A DNA stretch of 64,000 nucleotides from Photobacterium sp. GB-56. GTDB lineage: Bacteria > Pseudomonadota > Gammaproteobacteria > Enterobacterales > Vibrionaceae. Positions within the stretch are counted from its first letter, which is position 1. Each line of letters begins with the position of its first letter. Below the pieces are notes generated by a model. That model worked only from the letters and a program-made list of their open reading frames with translations. It had not been told where the DNA came from and did no database searches. The position numbers were made by a program, and so were the translations under genes. Location: contig NZ_PYNW01000016.1 of the NCBI RefSeq assembly GCF_003026105.1, positions 1-64,000 of the forward strand. The letters run 5' to 3'. Positions 38,797-48,107 of the stretch are shown here, in pieces.

Positions 38797-40170
38797 TTAA
38801 ATCACTCGTGAAAACTGCTGTTGGCGAGCGCGATCACGTAAGTATTTATCGAAACACATACAAATATTACGGATCAATAAACGTCCCTTCAGCTCAACGA
38901 AGATATGTTGCTGATCCACCGCTACTAACTCATCATCAATAAAGGTCTTTAAAAGCTCTAAATCTTCAGCAAAATATTGATCAAAATTGATATTAAATTC
39001 CGCTTCAATCGCTTTCTTATCAAGCTGGAAATTACAAATAAGGGCTTTGATCACTTCACGACGCAGTAAGTCGTCCGCATCTAGCGAGACCCCTTTCCAC
39101 AGTGCGTTTTGTTTTTCTTCAATATCGCGGTAGTAATGCTTTAACTCTTTTTGGTTCTGTGCGTAGCAATCACCAATCATAGAAATAGCGGATACACCCA
39201 TACCTAATAAATCACACTCACCTTGAGTGGTATAACCTTGGAAATTACGGTGCAGAATCCCTTCACGCTGGGCAATGGCTAATTCATCATCCGGTTTGGC
39301 AAAGTGATCCATACCAATAAATTGGTATCCTGCCCCCGTCAACGTCGCAATGGTATCTTGCAGAATACCTAATTTTTCTTTGGCACTCGGTAATAGCTCT
39401 TCGCTGATCTTACGCTGTGCCGCAAACAATTTAGGCATGTGGGCGTAGTTAAACACCGATAAACGCCCCGGATTCATCGCCAGTACTTGCTCTAATGTTT
39501 TCGCAAACATTTCACGATTTTGTAGCGGTAAACCATAAATCAAATCAAGGTTCGTTGAACGGAATCCCAATTCACGTGCACGCTCAACCATCGCAAAGAT
39601 AAACGCTTCATCTTGCTCACGGTTAACCAGTTTTTGCACGTCTTTATTGAAATCTTGCACCCCAATGCTTAAACGGTTAAAGCCTTCGCCACGTAAATGG
39701 TCAAGAATATCGAGTTCAATTTCACGCGGATCGACTTCTATGCTGATCTCAGCATCATCATCAAAATTAAACGCTGCACGCAAACTATTCATTAAACGAC
39801 TGATCTGCGCTGCAGTAAGGAACGTCGGTGTACCACCGCCCCAGTGCAATTGACTCACTTGGCGATTGCCCAATAAAGTCGCACGTTGTTTAATTTCTTG
39901 TTCTAGCTTATCCAAGTAGTCATCCGCTTTATGCTGATGACGGGTAATGATTTTATTACAGCCACAGTAGTAACAAAGCTTATGACAAAATGGGATATGA
40001 ATATAAAGCGATAGCTTACGATCAGGATATTGCTTACATGCCATCTCAAATTCAGCAGACGTGAACGCTTCATTAAACTCTAATGCAGTTGGGTAAGAGG
40101 TATAACGCGGGCCTGAGTAGTTATACTTTTCAATCAGGGCCTGATCCCAAATAATCTGCTCATTTGACAT
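38797..40170 (-). CDS. hemN: oxygen-independent coproporphyrinogen III oxidase
   Basis: 457 residues; a radical-SAM enzyme that oxidatively decarboxylates coproporphyrinogen III to protoporphyrinogen IX without oxygen. The cluster motif is CHKLCYYCGC (CxxxCxxC plus the extra cysteine seen in true HemN) near residues 62-71, preceded by the SLYIHIPF strand. The N-terminal trip-wire region (YNYSGPRYTSYPTA) and GGGTPTFL are present, distinguishing it from HemW. It is the usual neighbour of yihI and ntrC. Confidence 0.97.
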   Translation of the reverse strand: MSNEQIIWDQALIEKYNYSGPRYTSYPTALEFNEAFTSAEFEMACKQYPDRKLSLYIHIPFCHKLCYYCGCNKIITRHQHKADDYLDKLEQEIKQRATLLGNRQVSQLHWGGGTPTFLTAAQISRLMNSLRAAFNFDDDAEISIEVDPREIELDILDHLRGEGFNRLSIGVQDFNKDVQKLVNREQDEAFIFAMVERARELGFRSTNLDLIYGLPLQNREMFAKTLEQVLAMNPGRLSVFNYAHMPKLFAAQRKISEELLPSAKEKLGILQDTIATLTGAGYQFIGMDHFAKPDDELAIAQREGILHRNFQGYTTQGECDLLGMGVSAISMIGDCYAQNQKELKHYYRDIEEKQNALWKGVSLDADDLLRREVIKALICNFQLDKKAIEAEFNINFDQYFAEDLELLKTFIDDELVAVDQQHIFVELKGRLLIRNICMCFDKYLRDRARQQQFSRVI

Positions 40171-40255
40171 GACATATTTCCAATATTGTAGGGAGAATAA
40201 AGAGTTAAACGTGTAATGATAGTAAGACGAATAACACTTATAGTTTATAAGACAA

Positions 40256-40292
40256 TACAGTCATCGCCTAATCAGATTAGACGATGACTGTA
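40256..40292. terminator. long hairpin between hemN and the DUF2489 gene
   Basis: TACAGTCATCG pairs with CGATGACTGTA, and inside them CTAATC pairs with GATTAG across one base; one C/A mismatch separates the two stems. On the minus strand it lies 19 bases after the DUF2489 stop. The T-run is poor, so termination is likely but not certain. Confidence 0.6.
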
Positions 40293-40310
40293 ATCGTTCA
40301 GATCAAGTCA

Positions 40311-40790
40311 TTAAGACTTCGTAGACAGGATGGCATCCAGTTCGATCGCAATAGCTTCTTGTAATCGAGTTTCAGCCTTCATTCGCTCCAGATCAAAGCG
40401 CATTCGAGCACGTTTCTCTGTTTGTTGACGCGCTTCACCGCGAGGCATATCTTTTACTACCTCATACAGCTCTGTAATTGCTGGATAAGTGGCTGCAAAA
40501 TCAACACTCTTATCAGCCTGTAGCGCTTCCATCAACTTATACAAACGAATCGCCGCTTCAGACAAATCACATTGTCCTTGCTTGGTCGCTGCGGCAATCA
40601 CATAAACGCTCTCTAAAATCGTATTATTACGCGTTTCTATCGCCTCTTTTTGCTGTTGTTCAGCACGGGCTAAAAAAACTTTATGGCGTTGATTTTGTTG
40701 GTATAGCTTAACAAGTAGCGTGCCCGCATAAATACCAAGCGCGGTTACAATTGTGCCACCAATAACAAGCAGAAGCGTCAAATCCTGCAA
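40311..40790 (-). CDS. DUF2489 membrane-anchored protein
   Basis: 159 residues: one N-terminal transmembrane helix (about 5-28) and a helical cytoplasmic region with charged, coiled-coil-like stretches (RAEQQQKEAIETRNNTILESVYVIAAAT.QGQCDLSEAAIRLYKLM). The conserved QCDLSEAAIRL segment is typical of DUF2489. Function unknown. It follows yihI by three bases and is probably in one operon with yihI and the methyltransferase; a yihI-DUF2489 pair next to hemN is usual in vibrios. Confidence 0.85.
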   Translation of the reverse strand: MQDLTLLLVIGGTIVTALGIYAGTLLVKLYQQNQRHKVFLARAEQQQKEAIETRNNTILESVYVIAAATKQGQCDLSEAAIRLYKLMEALQADKSVDFAATYPAITELYEVVKDMPRGEARQQTEKRARMRFDLERMKAETRLQEAIAIELDAILSTKS

Positions 40791-40793
40791 CGG

Positions 40794-41339
40794 TTACTCC
40801 TTACCGAATTTATCTAAATCCATCTTTTCAAATTGATCGAGTAAATCATCATCAGACTTAACCGCTGGGCGGTACTCATCTTCCTCGAACAATTCAACTT
40901 CATCTTCTTCCATCAAACCAAGCTGCTTCATAAGCTGCTCAATACGATCAAGTTTTTGGTCGACTTGTTTCTGTAAGCCTGCACCTAACTTTTCACCAGC
41001 ATCTAAGCGATCAAGAAGAACCATCAGCTGCGCATCATTTTCAAGCATTGCTAATTCTTGCTCTGCTGACATACGGCGTTGCTGTTTGGTCATTGGCTTT
41101 TTCGGCTCAACAATCAAAGGAATTGGTTTTTTACTACCAAGACGTGGGTCTTTTTTCTGCGCGGCATTACGCTGCTTAGTTTCTTCAACGGCAGAATGGC
41201 GACTACCAGTTTTTAAGCCTTTACGCTTTTTCGCTTTCTGGCGCTGGCGAGATTCGATCTCTAATTGGTTCGGCGTTTTATCGCGGTATACCGCTGGGCC
41301 TTCAGAGCCAATCTTACGGCCTCTTTTTTTACGGGTCAT
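40794..41339 (-). CDS. yihI: Der GTPase-activating protein YihI
   Basis: 181 residues. Strongly basic N-terminal half (TRKKRGRKIGSEGPAVYRDK, then KRKGLKTGSRHS) and acidic C-terminal half (EEDEVELFEEDEYRP), the polarity known for YihI. In E. coli it stimulates GTP hydrolysis by Der and so tunes 50S ribosome assembly. The engB/yihI neighbourhood, both ribosome-assembly genes, is conserved. Start overlaps the methyltransferase stop. Confidence 0.93.
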   Translation of the reverse strand: MTRKKRGRKIGSEGPAVYRDKTPNQLEIESRQRQKAKKRKGLKTGSRHSAVEETKQRNAAQKKDPRLGSKKPIPLIVEPKKPMTKQQRRMSAEQELAMLENDAQLMVLLDRLDAGEKLGAGLQKQVDQKLDRIEQLMKQLGLMEEDEVELFEEDEYRPAVKSDDDLLDQFEKMDLDKFGKE

Positions 41340-41980
41340 TACTGGGTTTTCCTCAGCAAAATCACATCATTTCCAACAAACTCAACTTCTAAGCCATCAC
41401 GTTGCGCTAAAAAGCGGAACGTATCGCGACTAAAGAAACTAACGTGGGTTGGATCGTTCTTGTAATGCCAACGTGTAAACGCTTCGGCATCGGTTGCTAG
41501 CTTTGTCATCAACCCCAGCCATCCGCCAGGTTTAATCATACTCAGCAGCAGCCCCCATTCCTTCGCAGGCTGATTAAAATGTTCTATGGCTTCGGTACAC
41601 GTAACAAAGTCATATTGACGCGTTAATACACTAGGATCAGGTGCAAAATATGGATCATAAATCGCCATATTATATCCCATTTCGTCCAACATAATGGAAA
41701 GTGTTGGACCAGGACCGCTGCCAAAGTCTAAACCATCTAATGGCCCAGCCGGTAAACGTTCCACTAATGGTGTCGCTAAACGACCTAAAAATTGGCGATA
41801 ACCCATATCATCTGGATTATTTTGATGTTGATCATAAACCGCTTTTTCTTGTTCTGGCGATAACTGAGCCTCAGGATCAGCAAAAATTAACGCGCATTGC
41901 TGACAACGAAAATAGCAGCGATTTTTATCTTCAACAAATACTCCATGCTGTTCACTATGGCACAGTGGACATGGCTGCAT
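41339..41980 (-). CDS. class I SAM-dependent methyltransferase with N-terminal zinc ribbon
   Basis: About 213 residues. An N-terminal zinc ribbon (CPLCHSEQHG then CYFRCQQCALIF; cysteines near 4, 7, 22, 25) is followed by a Rossmann methyltransferase domain with the SAM motif GLDFGSGPGPTLS near 87 and a post-motif TCTEAIEHF. This is the methyltransferase type often annotated only as Methyltransf_23; substrate unknown. ATG at 41980 has GGAG eight bases upstream; an 11-codon longer frame lacks support. It heads the methyltransferase-yihI-DUF2489 operon. Confidence 0.88.
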   Translation of the reverse strand: MQPCPLCHSEQHGVFVEDKNRCYFRCQQCALIFADPEAQLSPEQEKAVYDQHQNNPDDMGYRQFLGRLATPLVERLPAGPLDGLDFGSGPGPTLSIMLDEMGYNMAIYDPYFAPDPSVLTRQYDFVTCTEAIEHFNQPAKEWGLLLSMIKPGGWLGLMTKLATDAEAFTRWHYKNDPTHVSFFSRDTFRFLAQRDGLEVEFVGNDVILLRKTQ

Positions 41981-42170
41981 GATCACTTCTCCGGTGTTGC
42001 CGATTATTAGCAAAATCGGAACTGGTGTAAAATCGAGCGGGCTATTCTATACCCAATCGCGGTCAAGATGTAGTTTTGCCGACAAATTGTGCAAGTTTAT
42101 CTGTAAATACGATAATGATAGATAAAAGATCAACAAGTTAACTTGTTTATAATGCAGATAGAAAAAGAGG

Positions 42171-42206
42171 GGAAAAGAAAAAAGCGATAGGCTTGCACCT
42201 ATCGCT
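42171..42206 (-). terminator. intrinsic terminator of the csr RNA
   Basis: On the minus strand AGCGATAGG / CCTATCGCT with a 6-base loop is followed by TTTTTTCTTTTCC, a strong Rho-independent terminator. No protein gene precedes it on that strand for about 700 bases. Confidence 0.93.
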
Positions 42207-42631
42207 CTATATGTAAGCCACTGGCTTATATTCTGTCTAGTCATCCTAACTAGCGTGTAACGTCCCGGTTAAGCAACGTTCCCTTTGTTATTAGTGCTTT
42301 CCTTGCGAACTTGTTGTTCGTCATCATCCTGATGAGTTTTACTCTTCCGTGTCCTGTCCATAGTAATTCAACTCGTCCTGAGTTGGCGTTCCATTTCGCT
42401 TACTATCATCCTGATAATAATGCCACCATCCTTGTGAGCACGTTATCCATAACGTACCACTTATTGCGACGACATCATGTCGTTGCAAAATCTTATCCGT
42501 AAGTGTCTTCCTGACAATCCAATACGCTTCTTGCGTCAACCCTAGTCATCCTAACTAGACGTCCTGTGATCCTTTGAGCTCCTGCTCATGCCATCCTAGC
42601 GTTTCCATCCCTTGTCGCTTTCCCTGTCGAC
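42175..42631 (-). ncRNA. csrC: CsrB/CsrC-family CsrA-sequestering small RNA
   Basis: About 457 bases of minus-strand RNA holding 24 GGA trinucleotides, against about 7 expected by chance. Many sit in the loops of short hairpins: CATCAGGATGATG, TATCAGGATGATA, CTAG-loop-CTAG (twice, about 42239 and 42543), ACTC/GAGT, GAGC/GCTC and GTTAT/ATAAC. Loop-exposed AGGA/GGA is the CsrA (RsmA) binding element, so the RNA should titrate CsrA. The locus between engB and yihI is the place of csrC in E. coli, in the same relative orientation; which vibrio csr paralogue it is cannot be told. The promoter and a strong terminator bracket it. Normally driven by the VarS/VarA (BarA/UvrY) system; no convincing VarA site was found. 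Confidence 0.93.
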
Positions 42632-42638
42632 ACGAGAT

Positions 42639-42666
42639 AATTTACAGTAACCAAAAACTGAAACAA
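42639..42666 (-). promoter_or_regulatory. promoter of the csr RNA
   Basis: Minus strand: -35 TTGTTT (42661-42666), 16-base spacer, -10 TAAATT (42639-42644), giving a start near 42631. A 10-base palindrome CTTTTAAAAG (42682-42691) lies just upstream and may be a regulator site. Confidence 0.6.
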
Positions 42667-42880
42667 TGTACCGATATCACACTTTTAAAAGCACAAACCA
42701 CCAAAAAAACGCAAACCATTGTTATTGAAGGATAATGTATTTTTATCTGCAAAATTTCGAGCTAAAACAACCCTCACAAATGGCAGATCTCTTACAAGCT
42801 GTTGAGCAAATAAGACAGAAGTAAAAATAGTCTTGCTGAATGAAGCACTAAAAGATATAAAACGATAACTATCAGGCAAT

Positions 42881-42908
42881 AAAAAAGCAGCCTTTAGGCT
42901 GCTTTTTT
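42881..42908. terminator. terminator of the cytochrome c gene
   Basis: AAAAAAGCAGCC / GGCTGCTTTTTT with a TTTA loop, 20 bases after the cytochrome stop; T-runs on both strands. The plus-strand side has no gene in front of it. Confidence 0.9.
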
Positions 42909-42928
42909 TCAATTCGGATCAAGCGATT

Positions 42929-43552
42929 TTAGTGCAAGCCGCCGACATATTGTGACAACGCATTAATTTCATCATCACTTAATTTTGCAGCAACCGAACG
43001 CATCATCGCGTTCATATCATTAGCACGGACACCTGAACGGAACTCTTCCAGTTGAAGTTTTACGTATTCTGCATTTTGACCAGAGATCTTAGGGAATCCA
43101 GATAAGCTCGTACCGTTGCCACGAGGACCATGACACGCAATACAGGCAGCAATACCACGTTCAGTATCGCCAAAACGATAAAGTTGTTGCGCGACTTCAA
43201 CGGATTCTTTGGGGGAAGTATTATCTGAGATAGGCAGAGAAGCATAATATACTGCGATATCTGCGATATCTTGATCAGAAAGGGCCATGGCCATTCCTCC
43301 CATAACAGGATTATTACGTCCCTGTTTTCCGCCGGTAGCCATTGCCTGTTTGTATTCTTTTAATTGCTTTTCAAGATATTTAGGATGCTGTCCAGCAAGC
43401 TTCGGGGATTGCTGCATCAACGCTGCATTGCCATCTGTACCATGGCAGGCGGCACACGTTATAGCTTTCAGTTTACCTGCTTCGATGTTGCCTTCTTCAG
43501 CCGTGGTCGAATAACTAGCAAGAAGGCTTAATATTAATATTAATTTCTTCAT
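42929..43552 (-). CDS. periplasmic dihaem cytochrome c4
   Basis: 207 residues: signal peptide (about 1-18) and two cytochrome c domains with haem sites CAACH near 33-37 and CIACH near 136-140, each followed by a distal methionine region (NPVMGGMAMAL; NDMNAMM). This two-domain layout is cytochrome c4, a periplasmic electron donor to terminal oxidases such as cbb3. The c4-engB divergent pair is conserved in vibrios, and in many gamma-proteobacteria c4 lies near polA/engB. Confidence 0.94.
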   Translation of the reverse strand: MKKLILILSLLASYSTTAEEGNIEAGKLKAITCAACHGTDGNAALMQQSPKLAGQHPKYLEKQLKEYKQAMATGGKQGRNNPVMGGMAMALSDQDIADIAVYYASLPISDNTSPKESVEVAQQLYRFGDTERGIAACIACHGPRGNGTSLSGFPKISGQNAEYVKLQLEEFRSGVRANDMNAMMRSVAAKLSDDEINALSQYVGGLH

Positions 43553-43709
43553 GACATTCCGTTTATAATTATAGGGCTTCCACTACCACAAGTAATGCTC
43601 ACTTACATAGTATACAATACGATCACAAACCAAGCTCGGTTTCACATATTTTACACATCTTCACATAAAAGCAATCAGTCGACTACATGAAGACTGGACG
43701 GAGTTAACA

Positions 43710-44384
43710 GTGAATCAACCTCTCAACTACAGAAATACAAGTTTTATCACAAGTGCGCCAGATATTCGTCACTTGCCGCAAGATGCAGGCGTTGAGATTG
43801 CATTTGCTGGTCGCTCTAACGCGGGCAAGTCGAGTGCGCTAAACCGCTTAACCGATCAAAAAGGGTTAGCGCGTACTTCAAAAACGCCTGGTCGTACTCA
43901 ACTGATCAATATGTTTGAAGTGGTTCAAGGCTGTAACCTTATCGATTTACCGGGTTATGGTTTTGCACAAGTCCCTCTTGAAATGAAATTAAAATGGCAG
44001 AAGTCGCTAGGAGAATACCTTCAGCGTCGTGAGTGCTTACAAGGCCTTGTGGTATTGATGGATATCCGTCATCCGATGAAAGATCTTGACCAACAAATGA
44101 TTAATTGGGCACTTGAAAGCCGTTTACCTGTGCTGGTCTTACTGACTAAAGCAGACAAGCTAAAAAGTGGTGCTCGTAAAGCACAGGTGCTAAAAATCCG
44201 CCAAATGACTAAAGAGTTAGAAGGTGACGTACAAGTTGAAGCTTTCTCTTCGTTAAAAGGTATTGGCGTCGATCAAGTTCGCCGTAAATTGGATGAGTGG
44301 TACGCACCAGAGCTAGAGCGCCAACGTGTGCTTGCCGGTGGTGATGATGCTTTCCCTGAGCAAGTAGAAGAAGACAACGAGTAA
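43710..44384 (+). CDS. engB: ribosome biogenesis GTPase EngB/YihA
   Basis: 224 residues; a GTPase needed for 50S subunit assembly. P-loop [11 protein letters not shown] (near 34-44), G2 threonine region ([11 protein letters not shown]), G3 DLPGYGFA and G4 LTKADKL are all present. GTG start at 43710 with GGAG eight bases upstream. It is divergent from cytochrome c4 and convergent with polA/spf, matching the E. coli polA-spf-yihA order. Confidence 0.96.
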   Translation: MNQPLNYRNTSFITSAPDIRHLPQDAGVEIAFAGRSNAGKSSALNRLTDQKGLARTSKTPGRTQLINMFEVVQGCNLIDLPGYGFAQVPLEMKLKWQKSLGEYLQRRECLQGLVVLMDIRHPMKDLDQQMINWALESRLPVLVLLTKADKLKSGARKAQVLKIRQMTKELEGDVQVEAFSSLKGIGVDQVRRKLDEWYAPELERQRVLAGGDDAFPEQVEEDNE

Positions 44385-44400
44385 AATACGTTGTTTATAT

Positions 44401-44447
44401 AGCTCTAAGGATTGGAGCTATAAAAGTTCCCCACCATCTCGGTGGGG
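44401..44447 (+). terminator. two hairpins after engB
   Basis: AGCTC / GAGCT (44401-44419) and CCCCACC / GGTGGGG (44429-44447, loop ATCTC) follow the engB stop. Neither has a good T-run on the plus strand; the second has ACTTTTATAG after it on the minus strand. Either Rho-dependent processing stems or weak terminators. Confidence 0.45.
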
Positions 44448-44717
44448 CAAATTAAGAGAGAAACAGGAGGTATTTTAGTTTTGTGCAACAAACAATAATG
44501 ATTTCCACTCTTAGTGCAATCCCTTCCCTTTATATGACTCAACTTACATGTTTTTTTGCGACTCTCGACCATATTCCCCTCTGAATTCCGATATAAATAT
44601 TGCTTACCCGCCTCTACTTAGTACATTATTTTCTTAACAAAATAACAACATAAAATGTTAATAAACCATGTTTAGTTCTGGAAGTTTATTACAACCACAT
44701 TTAACCAAAAAAAGAGC

Positions 44718-44818
44718 AAAAAAAAACCACTCCCAATAGTGTAGGAATGGTTATTTCATGGATTTGTTGAACGGCTGATAATGTCATCAGCACTGACAGC
44801 AAATATGAACAAGAAGCT
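44718..44818 (-). ncRNA. small RNA candidate downstream of Spot 42
   Basis: Minus strand: -10 box TATACT (44825-44830), a predicted start near 44818, and about 65 bases later a strong intrinsic terminator, AACCATTCCT / GGGAGTGGTT with three G-U pairs and nine T (44718-44752). No protein gene is present and Spot 42 ends 235 bases upstream with its own terminator, so a separate transcript of about 100 bases is implied. I recall an sRNA reported a few hundred bases downstream of spf in Aliivibrio salmonicida (VSsrna24); this could be its counterpart, but I cannot compare sequences here. The -35 is weak. Confidence 0.62.
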
Positions 44819-45055
44819 GTTTTTAGTATAGCGACTGTTTTTATTTTTTAAAGTATTTACTCTAAAAAAATAACAACTAAAAAGAAAATTTAAGAGAAAA
44901 AGGCGAACAAATAAGCCAAAAAGATCAAATAGACCAATGAACGACCATAATTTGATTAGTAATTAGCTAAATAGAGAGAAACGAAAAAGAAAGAAATAAT
45001 CAACAGACAACAAAGAAAGGTATAAACGGAGAGAAAAAATTTTCGAGCGCACAAT

Positions 45056-45161
45056 AAAAAACGCCCCGGTCCAAAGTGAGACCAGGGCGGCTGAATCAGC
45101 CAAATCCAATAACGTGAAACAAAAGGTCTGAAAGATAGAACATCTTACCTCTGTACCCTAC
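45056..45161 (-). ncRNA. spf: Spot 42 RNA
   Basis: The minus strand begins GTAGGGTACAGAGGTAAGAT, the start of E. coli Spot 42, and stays nearly identical through the CTATCTTTCAGACC region and GGATTTGGCTGA. It ends in a GC-rich terminator (CGCCCTGGTC / GACCGGGGCG) and TTTTTT. Length is about 106 bases (109 in E. coli). Spot 42 is an Hfq-dependent regulator of central and secondary carbon metabolism, repressed by cAMP-CRP. The -10 is TACAGT, seven bases before the start. A palindrome TGTAAGTAAATTTTACA (45227-45243) about 75 bases upstream is a poor CRP match. Confidence 0.97.
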
Positions 45162-45273
45162 ACCTGTAACTGTATATCAAACGTGCAGTTTTTGGAACCC
45201 CTAAATGTAGTTTTTTTTCACTTTGTTGTAAGTAAATTTTACATATTGGTTTTTATTTGTCGCTTATTTTTAA

Positions 45274-45306
45274 CAAAAAAAATAGCCAGCATCGTGCTGA
45301 CTATTT
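45274..45306 (-). terminator. terminator of polA
   Basis: On the minus strand AATAGTCAGCA / TGCTGGCTATT (11 pairs, one G-U) with a CGA loop is followed by eight T, 30 bases after the polA stop. It isolates polA from Spot 42. Confidence 0.92.
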
Positions 45307-45335
45307 ATTATTATTCTTATTATTACCAATAAAAA

Positions 45336-48107
45336 TTAGTGCGCTTGATCCCAGTTATCACCGTAACCAGTATCTGCGATAAGCGGTACATCCAGCGTCG
45401 CTGCTTGTTCCATTAATGCTTTAACTGATGCAGTTACCGCTTCAAGTGCTGATTCTTTCACTTCAAACACTAATTCATCGTGTACTTGCATTAATAAACG
45501 CACATCGCCTTCCGGTTGTTGTTGCACCCAACCATCAACCGCAATCATCGCCAACTTGATGATATCAGCTGCGGTTCCTTGCATTGGCGCATTGATTGCT
45601 GCACGCTCCGCTGCTTTTCGACGTAAACCATTACGTGATTTAATGTCTGGTAGATATAAGCGACGACCAAAGAGCGTTTCAACATAACCTTGCTCTGAAG
45701 CCGCATTACGCGTGCTTTCCATGTATTCTAAAACACCTGGATAACGCTCAAAATACACATTCATGTAGTTTTGTGCTTCATTACGTCCCATATCTAGCTG
45801 CTTCGCCAAACCAAATGCACTCATGCCATAGATCAAACCGAAGTTGATCGCTTTAGCACGGCGACGTTGCTCACTACTTACCTGCTCAATATCTAAGCCA
45901 AGGATTTCAGCGGCCGTTGCGGCGTGGATATCTTTACCATGACGGAAAGCATCTAATAATGCTTTATCACCGGATAAATGCGCCATAATACGTAATTCAA
46001 TTTGAGAGTAATCGACCGCTAAGATCTTATACCCGCTTTGTGCGACAAACGCTTGGCGAATACGACGACCTTCTTCATTACGTACTGGAATATTCTGCAA
46101 ATTTGGATCGCTTGATGATAGACGTCCGGTTGCAGTCACGGCTTGATGGTAAGAAGTATGCACTCGACCCGTTGCAGGATTCACCATCTTAGGCAACTTA
46201 TCGGTGTAAGTAGATTTCAGTTTTGCAAGTCCACGATATTCTAAGAGTAACTTAGGCAGTGGGTAATCAAGCGCCAGCTCTTGCAATACTTCTTCATTGG
46301 TTGACGGTGTACCAGATGGCGTTTTCTTTAAAACAGGTAATCCCATTTTTTCAAATAGGATCGCTTGAAGCTGTTTTGGCGAGCTTAAATTAAATTCTTG
46401 CTCCGCAATTTCAAACGCTTTTTTCTCAATTTCATCAAGTCGAGCAGCGATCTCTGTTGATTGTGCGCCAAGCAACATACTGTCGACATAAACACCCGTG
46501 CGCTCCATACGTGAAAGTACTGGCACTAATGGCATTTCGATAGTTTCAAAGACATGCTTAAGTTTGTCGTCAGCTTCTACTTTAGGATACAACGTATTGT
46601 GCAAACGCAAAGTAATGTCAGCATCTTCAGCAGCATAAGGGCCCGCTTGCTCTAAATCGATTTGATTGAACGTTAGCTGCTTTTTACCTTTACCTGCAAC
46701 TTCTTCAAAGCTGATATTCTTATGCTCTAAATAACGTAGGGCAAGGCTATCCATATCATGACGCCCAACAACGCTATTAAATACATAAGATTCAAGCATG
46801 GTATCGAACACAATACCCTGCATTTCAATGCCATAACGAGCAACAATACTGGCATCAAACTTAAGGTTTTGGCCAATTTTCGCTTGTTTTGGATCTTCAA
46901 GTAACGGTTTTAACTGCTCAAGTACCCAATCACGGTCAAGCTGCGCTGGCGCATCAAGATAATCGTGAGCCACAGGGACGTAAGCCGCTTTACCTTCTTC
47001 AATCGCAAAAGACACACCGACGACATTCGCCGTCATGTAATCTAAACCATCGGTTTCGGTATCAAAGGCAAACGCCTCTGCCGCTTTTAATTGTTCAAGC
47101 CATGTTGCAAAACTTTCTTTATCTAAAACCGTTTCATACCCACTACGATCAATCGTTGGTGCAACGACTTTTTTTTCAGCTGGCACATCACCTGATTTTT
47201 CGTCAGCAACAATACGGCCATCACTTCCATCAAGCATTTCAGTTAACCAACGACGGAACTGTAACTTACCAAACAGCTCGGTGAGAGCATCTGTATCTGG
47301 TACGCCCTTACGCAGTTCATCAGGTGTTACATCTAGTTCAACATCCAATTTGATGGTGGCAAGCTTATATGACATGTAAGCCGCTTCTTTATTATCAATC
47401 AGCTTTTTCGCCATGGTTTTTGAACCACGGAAACCGAGAGCAGCAATATCATCTAAATTATCGTATAAGGCATCTAACCCACCGATACCGGTAAGCAATG
47501 CTTTTGCTGTTTTCTCACCAACCCCAGGCACACCTGGAATGTTATCCACTTTATCGCCCATCAGAGCAAGGTAGTCGATGATCAATTCAGGACCAATCCC
47601 AAACTTATCCACAACACCAGCGGGATCCATCACAACATCAGTCATGGTATTGATCAAAGTAACATTTTGATCCACCAGCTGCGCCATATCTTTATCACCT
47701 GTACTGATAAGTACTGGCATACCTTGTTGTGATGCTTGTGTGGATAACGTGCCAATCACATCATCAGCTTCAACCCCAGAGATCGCGATCAATGGTAGCC
47801 CCATCGCTTTGATCACCGCATGCAATGGTTCGATCTGACTGCGAAGATCGTCCGGCATCGGTGGACGATTGGCTTTATATTCAGGATACATATCATCACG
47901 GAAGGTTTTCCCTTTCGCATCAAAGATCACTGCGATATGTTCGGTTGAAAATTGACGTAACATGCTACGTAGCATGTTTACAACACCATAAATTGCGCCC
48001 GTCGGCTCACCGTCAGAATTAGTGAAATTCGGTGCAGCATGGTAAGCGCGATACAGGTAAGAGGATCCATCAATCAGGATCAATGGATTTTCTGGAATAG
48101 TTGCCAT
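45336..48107 (-). CDS. polA: DNA polymerase I
   Basis: 923 residues with all three domains: 5' nuclease (about 1-290, with [11 protein letters not shown] and [14 protein letters not shown] helix-hairpin-helix), 3'-5' exonuclease with intact Exo [10 protein letters not shown] (near 349), and polymerase with motif [18 protein letters not shown], motif B ([20 protein letters not shown]) and motif [11 protein letters not shown]. It fills gaps, removes RNA primers and supports repair. Proofreading looks functional because the acidic residues are kept. Confidence 0.98.
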   Translation of the reverse strand: MATIPENPLILIDGSSYLYRAYHAAPNFTNSDGEPTGAIYGVVNMLRSMLRQFSTEHIAVIFDAKGKTFRDDMYPEYKANRPPMPDDLRSQIEPLHAVIKAMGLPLIAISGVEADDVIGTLSTQASQQGMPVLISTGDKDMAQLVDQNVTLINTMTDVVMDPAGVVDKFGIGPELIIDYLALMGDKVDNIPGVPGVGEKTAKALLTGIGGLDALYDNLDDIAALGFRGSKTMAKKLIDNKEAAYMSYKLATIKLDVELDVTPDELRKGVPDTDALTELFGKLQFRRWLTEMLDGSDGRIVADEKSGDVPAEKKVVAPTIDRSGYETVLDKESFATWLEQLKAAEAFAFDTETDGLDYMTANVVGVSFAIEEGKAAYVPVAHDYLDAPAQLDRDWVLEQLKPLLEDPKQAKIGQNLKFDASIVARYGIEMQGIVFDTMLESYVFNSVVGRHDMDSLALRYLEHKNISFEEVAGKGKKQLTFNQIDLEQAGPYAAEDADITLRLHNTLYPKVEADDKLKHVFETIEMPLVPVLSRMERTGVYVDSMLLGAQSTEIAARLDEIEKKAFEIAEQEFNLSSPKQLQAILFEKMGLPVLKKTPSGTPSTNEEVLQELALDYPLPKLLLEYRGLAKLKSTYTDKLPKMVNPATGRVHTSYHQAVTATGRLSSSDPNLQNIPVRNEEGRRIRQAFVAQSGYKILAVDYSQIELRIMAHLSGDKALLDAFRHGKDIHAATAAEILGLDIEQVSSEQRRRAKAINFGLIYGMSAFGLAKQLDMGRNEAQNYMNVYFERYPGVLEYMESTRNAASEQGYVETLFGRRLYLPDIKSRNGLRRKAAERAAINAPMQGTAADIIKLAMIAVDGWVQQQPEGDVRLLMQVHDELVFEVKESALEAVTASVKALMEQAATLDVPLIADTGYGDNWDQAH

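Noticed and set aside
42311..42539. Short frames on both strands across the csr RNA
   Set aside because: The region is better explained by the GGA minihairpin array; the frames are chance readings through it.
42678..42695. VarA/UvrY binding site upstream of the csr RNA
   Set aside because: The palindrome CTTTTAAAAG does not fit the TGTAAG-N6-CTTACA type consensus; only noted as a possible site.
42685..42912. A 75-codon frame on the minus strand
   Set aside because: Its start codon region lies inside the cytochrome c terminator hairpin, it has no ribosome binding site and no family resemblance.
45227..45243. CRP site for Spot 42
   Set aside because: TGTAAGTAAATTTTACA has a 7-base centre and lacks the TGTGA core, although its position would suit CRP.
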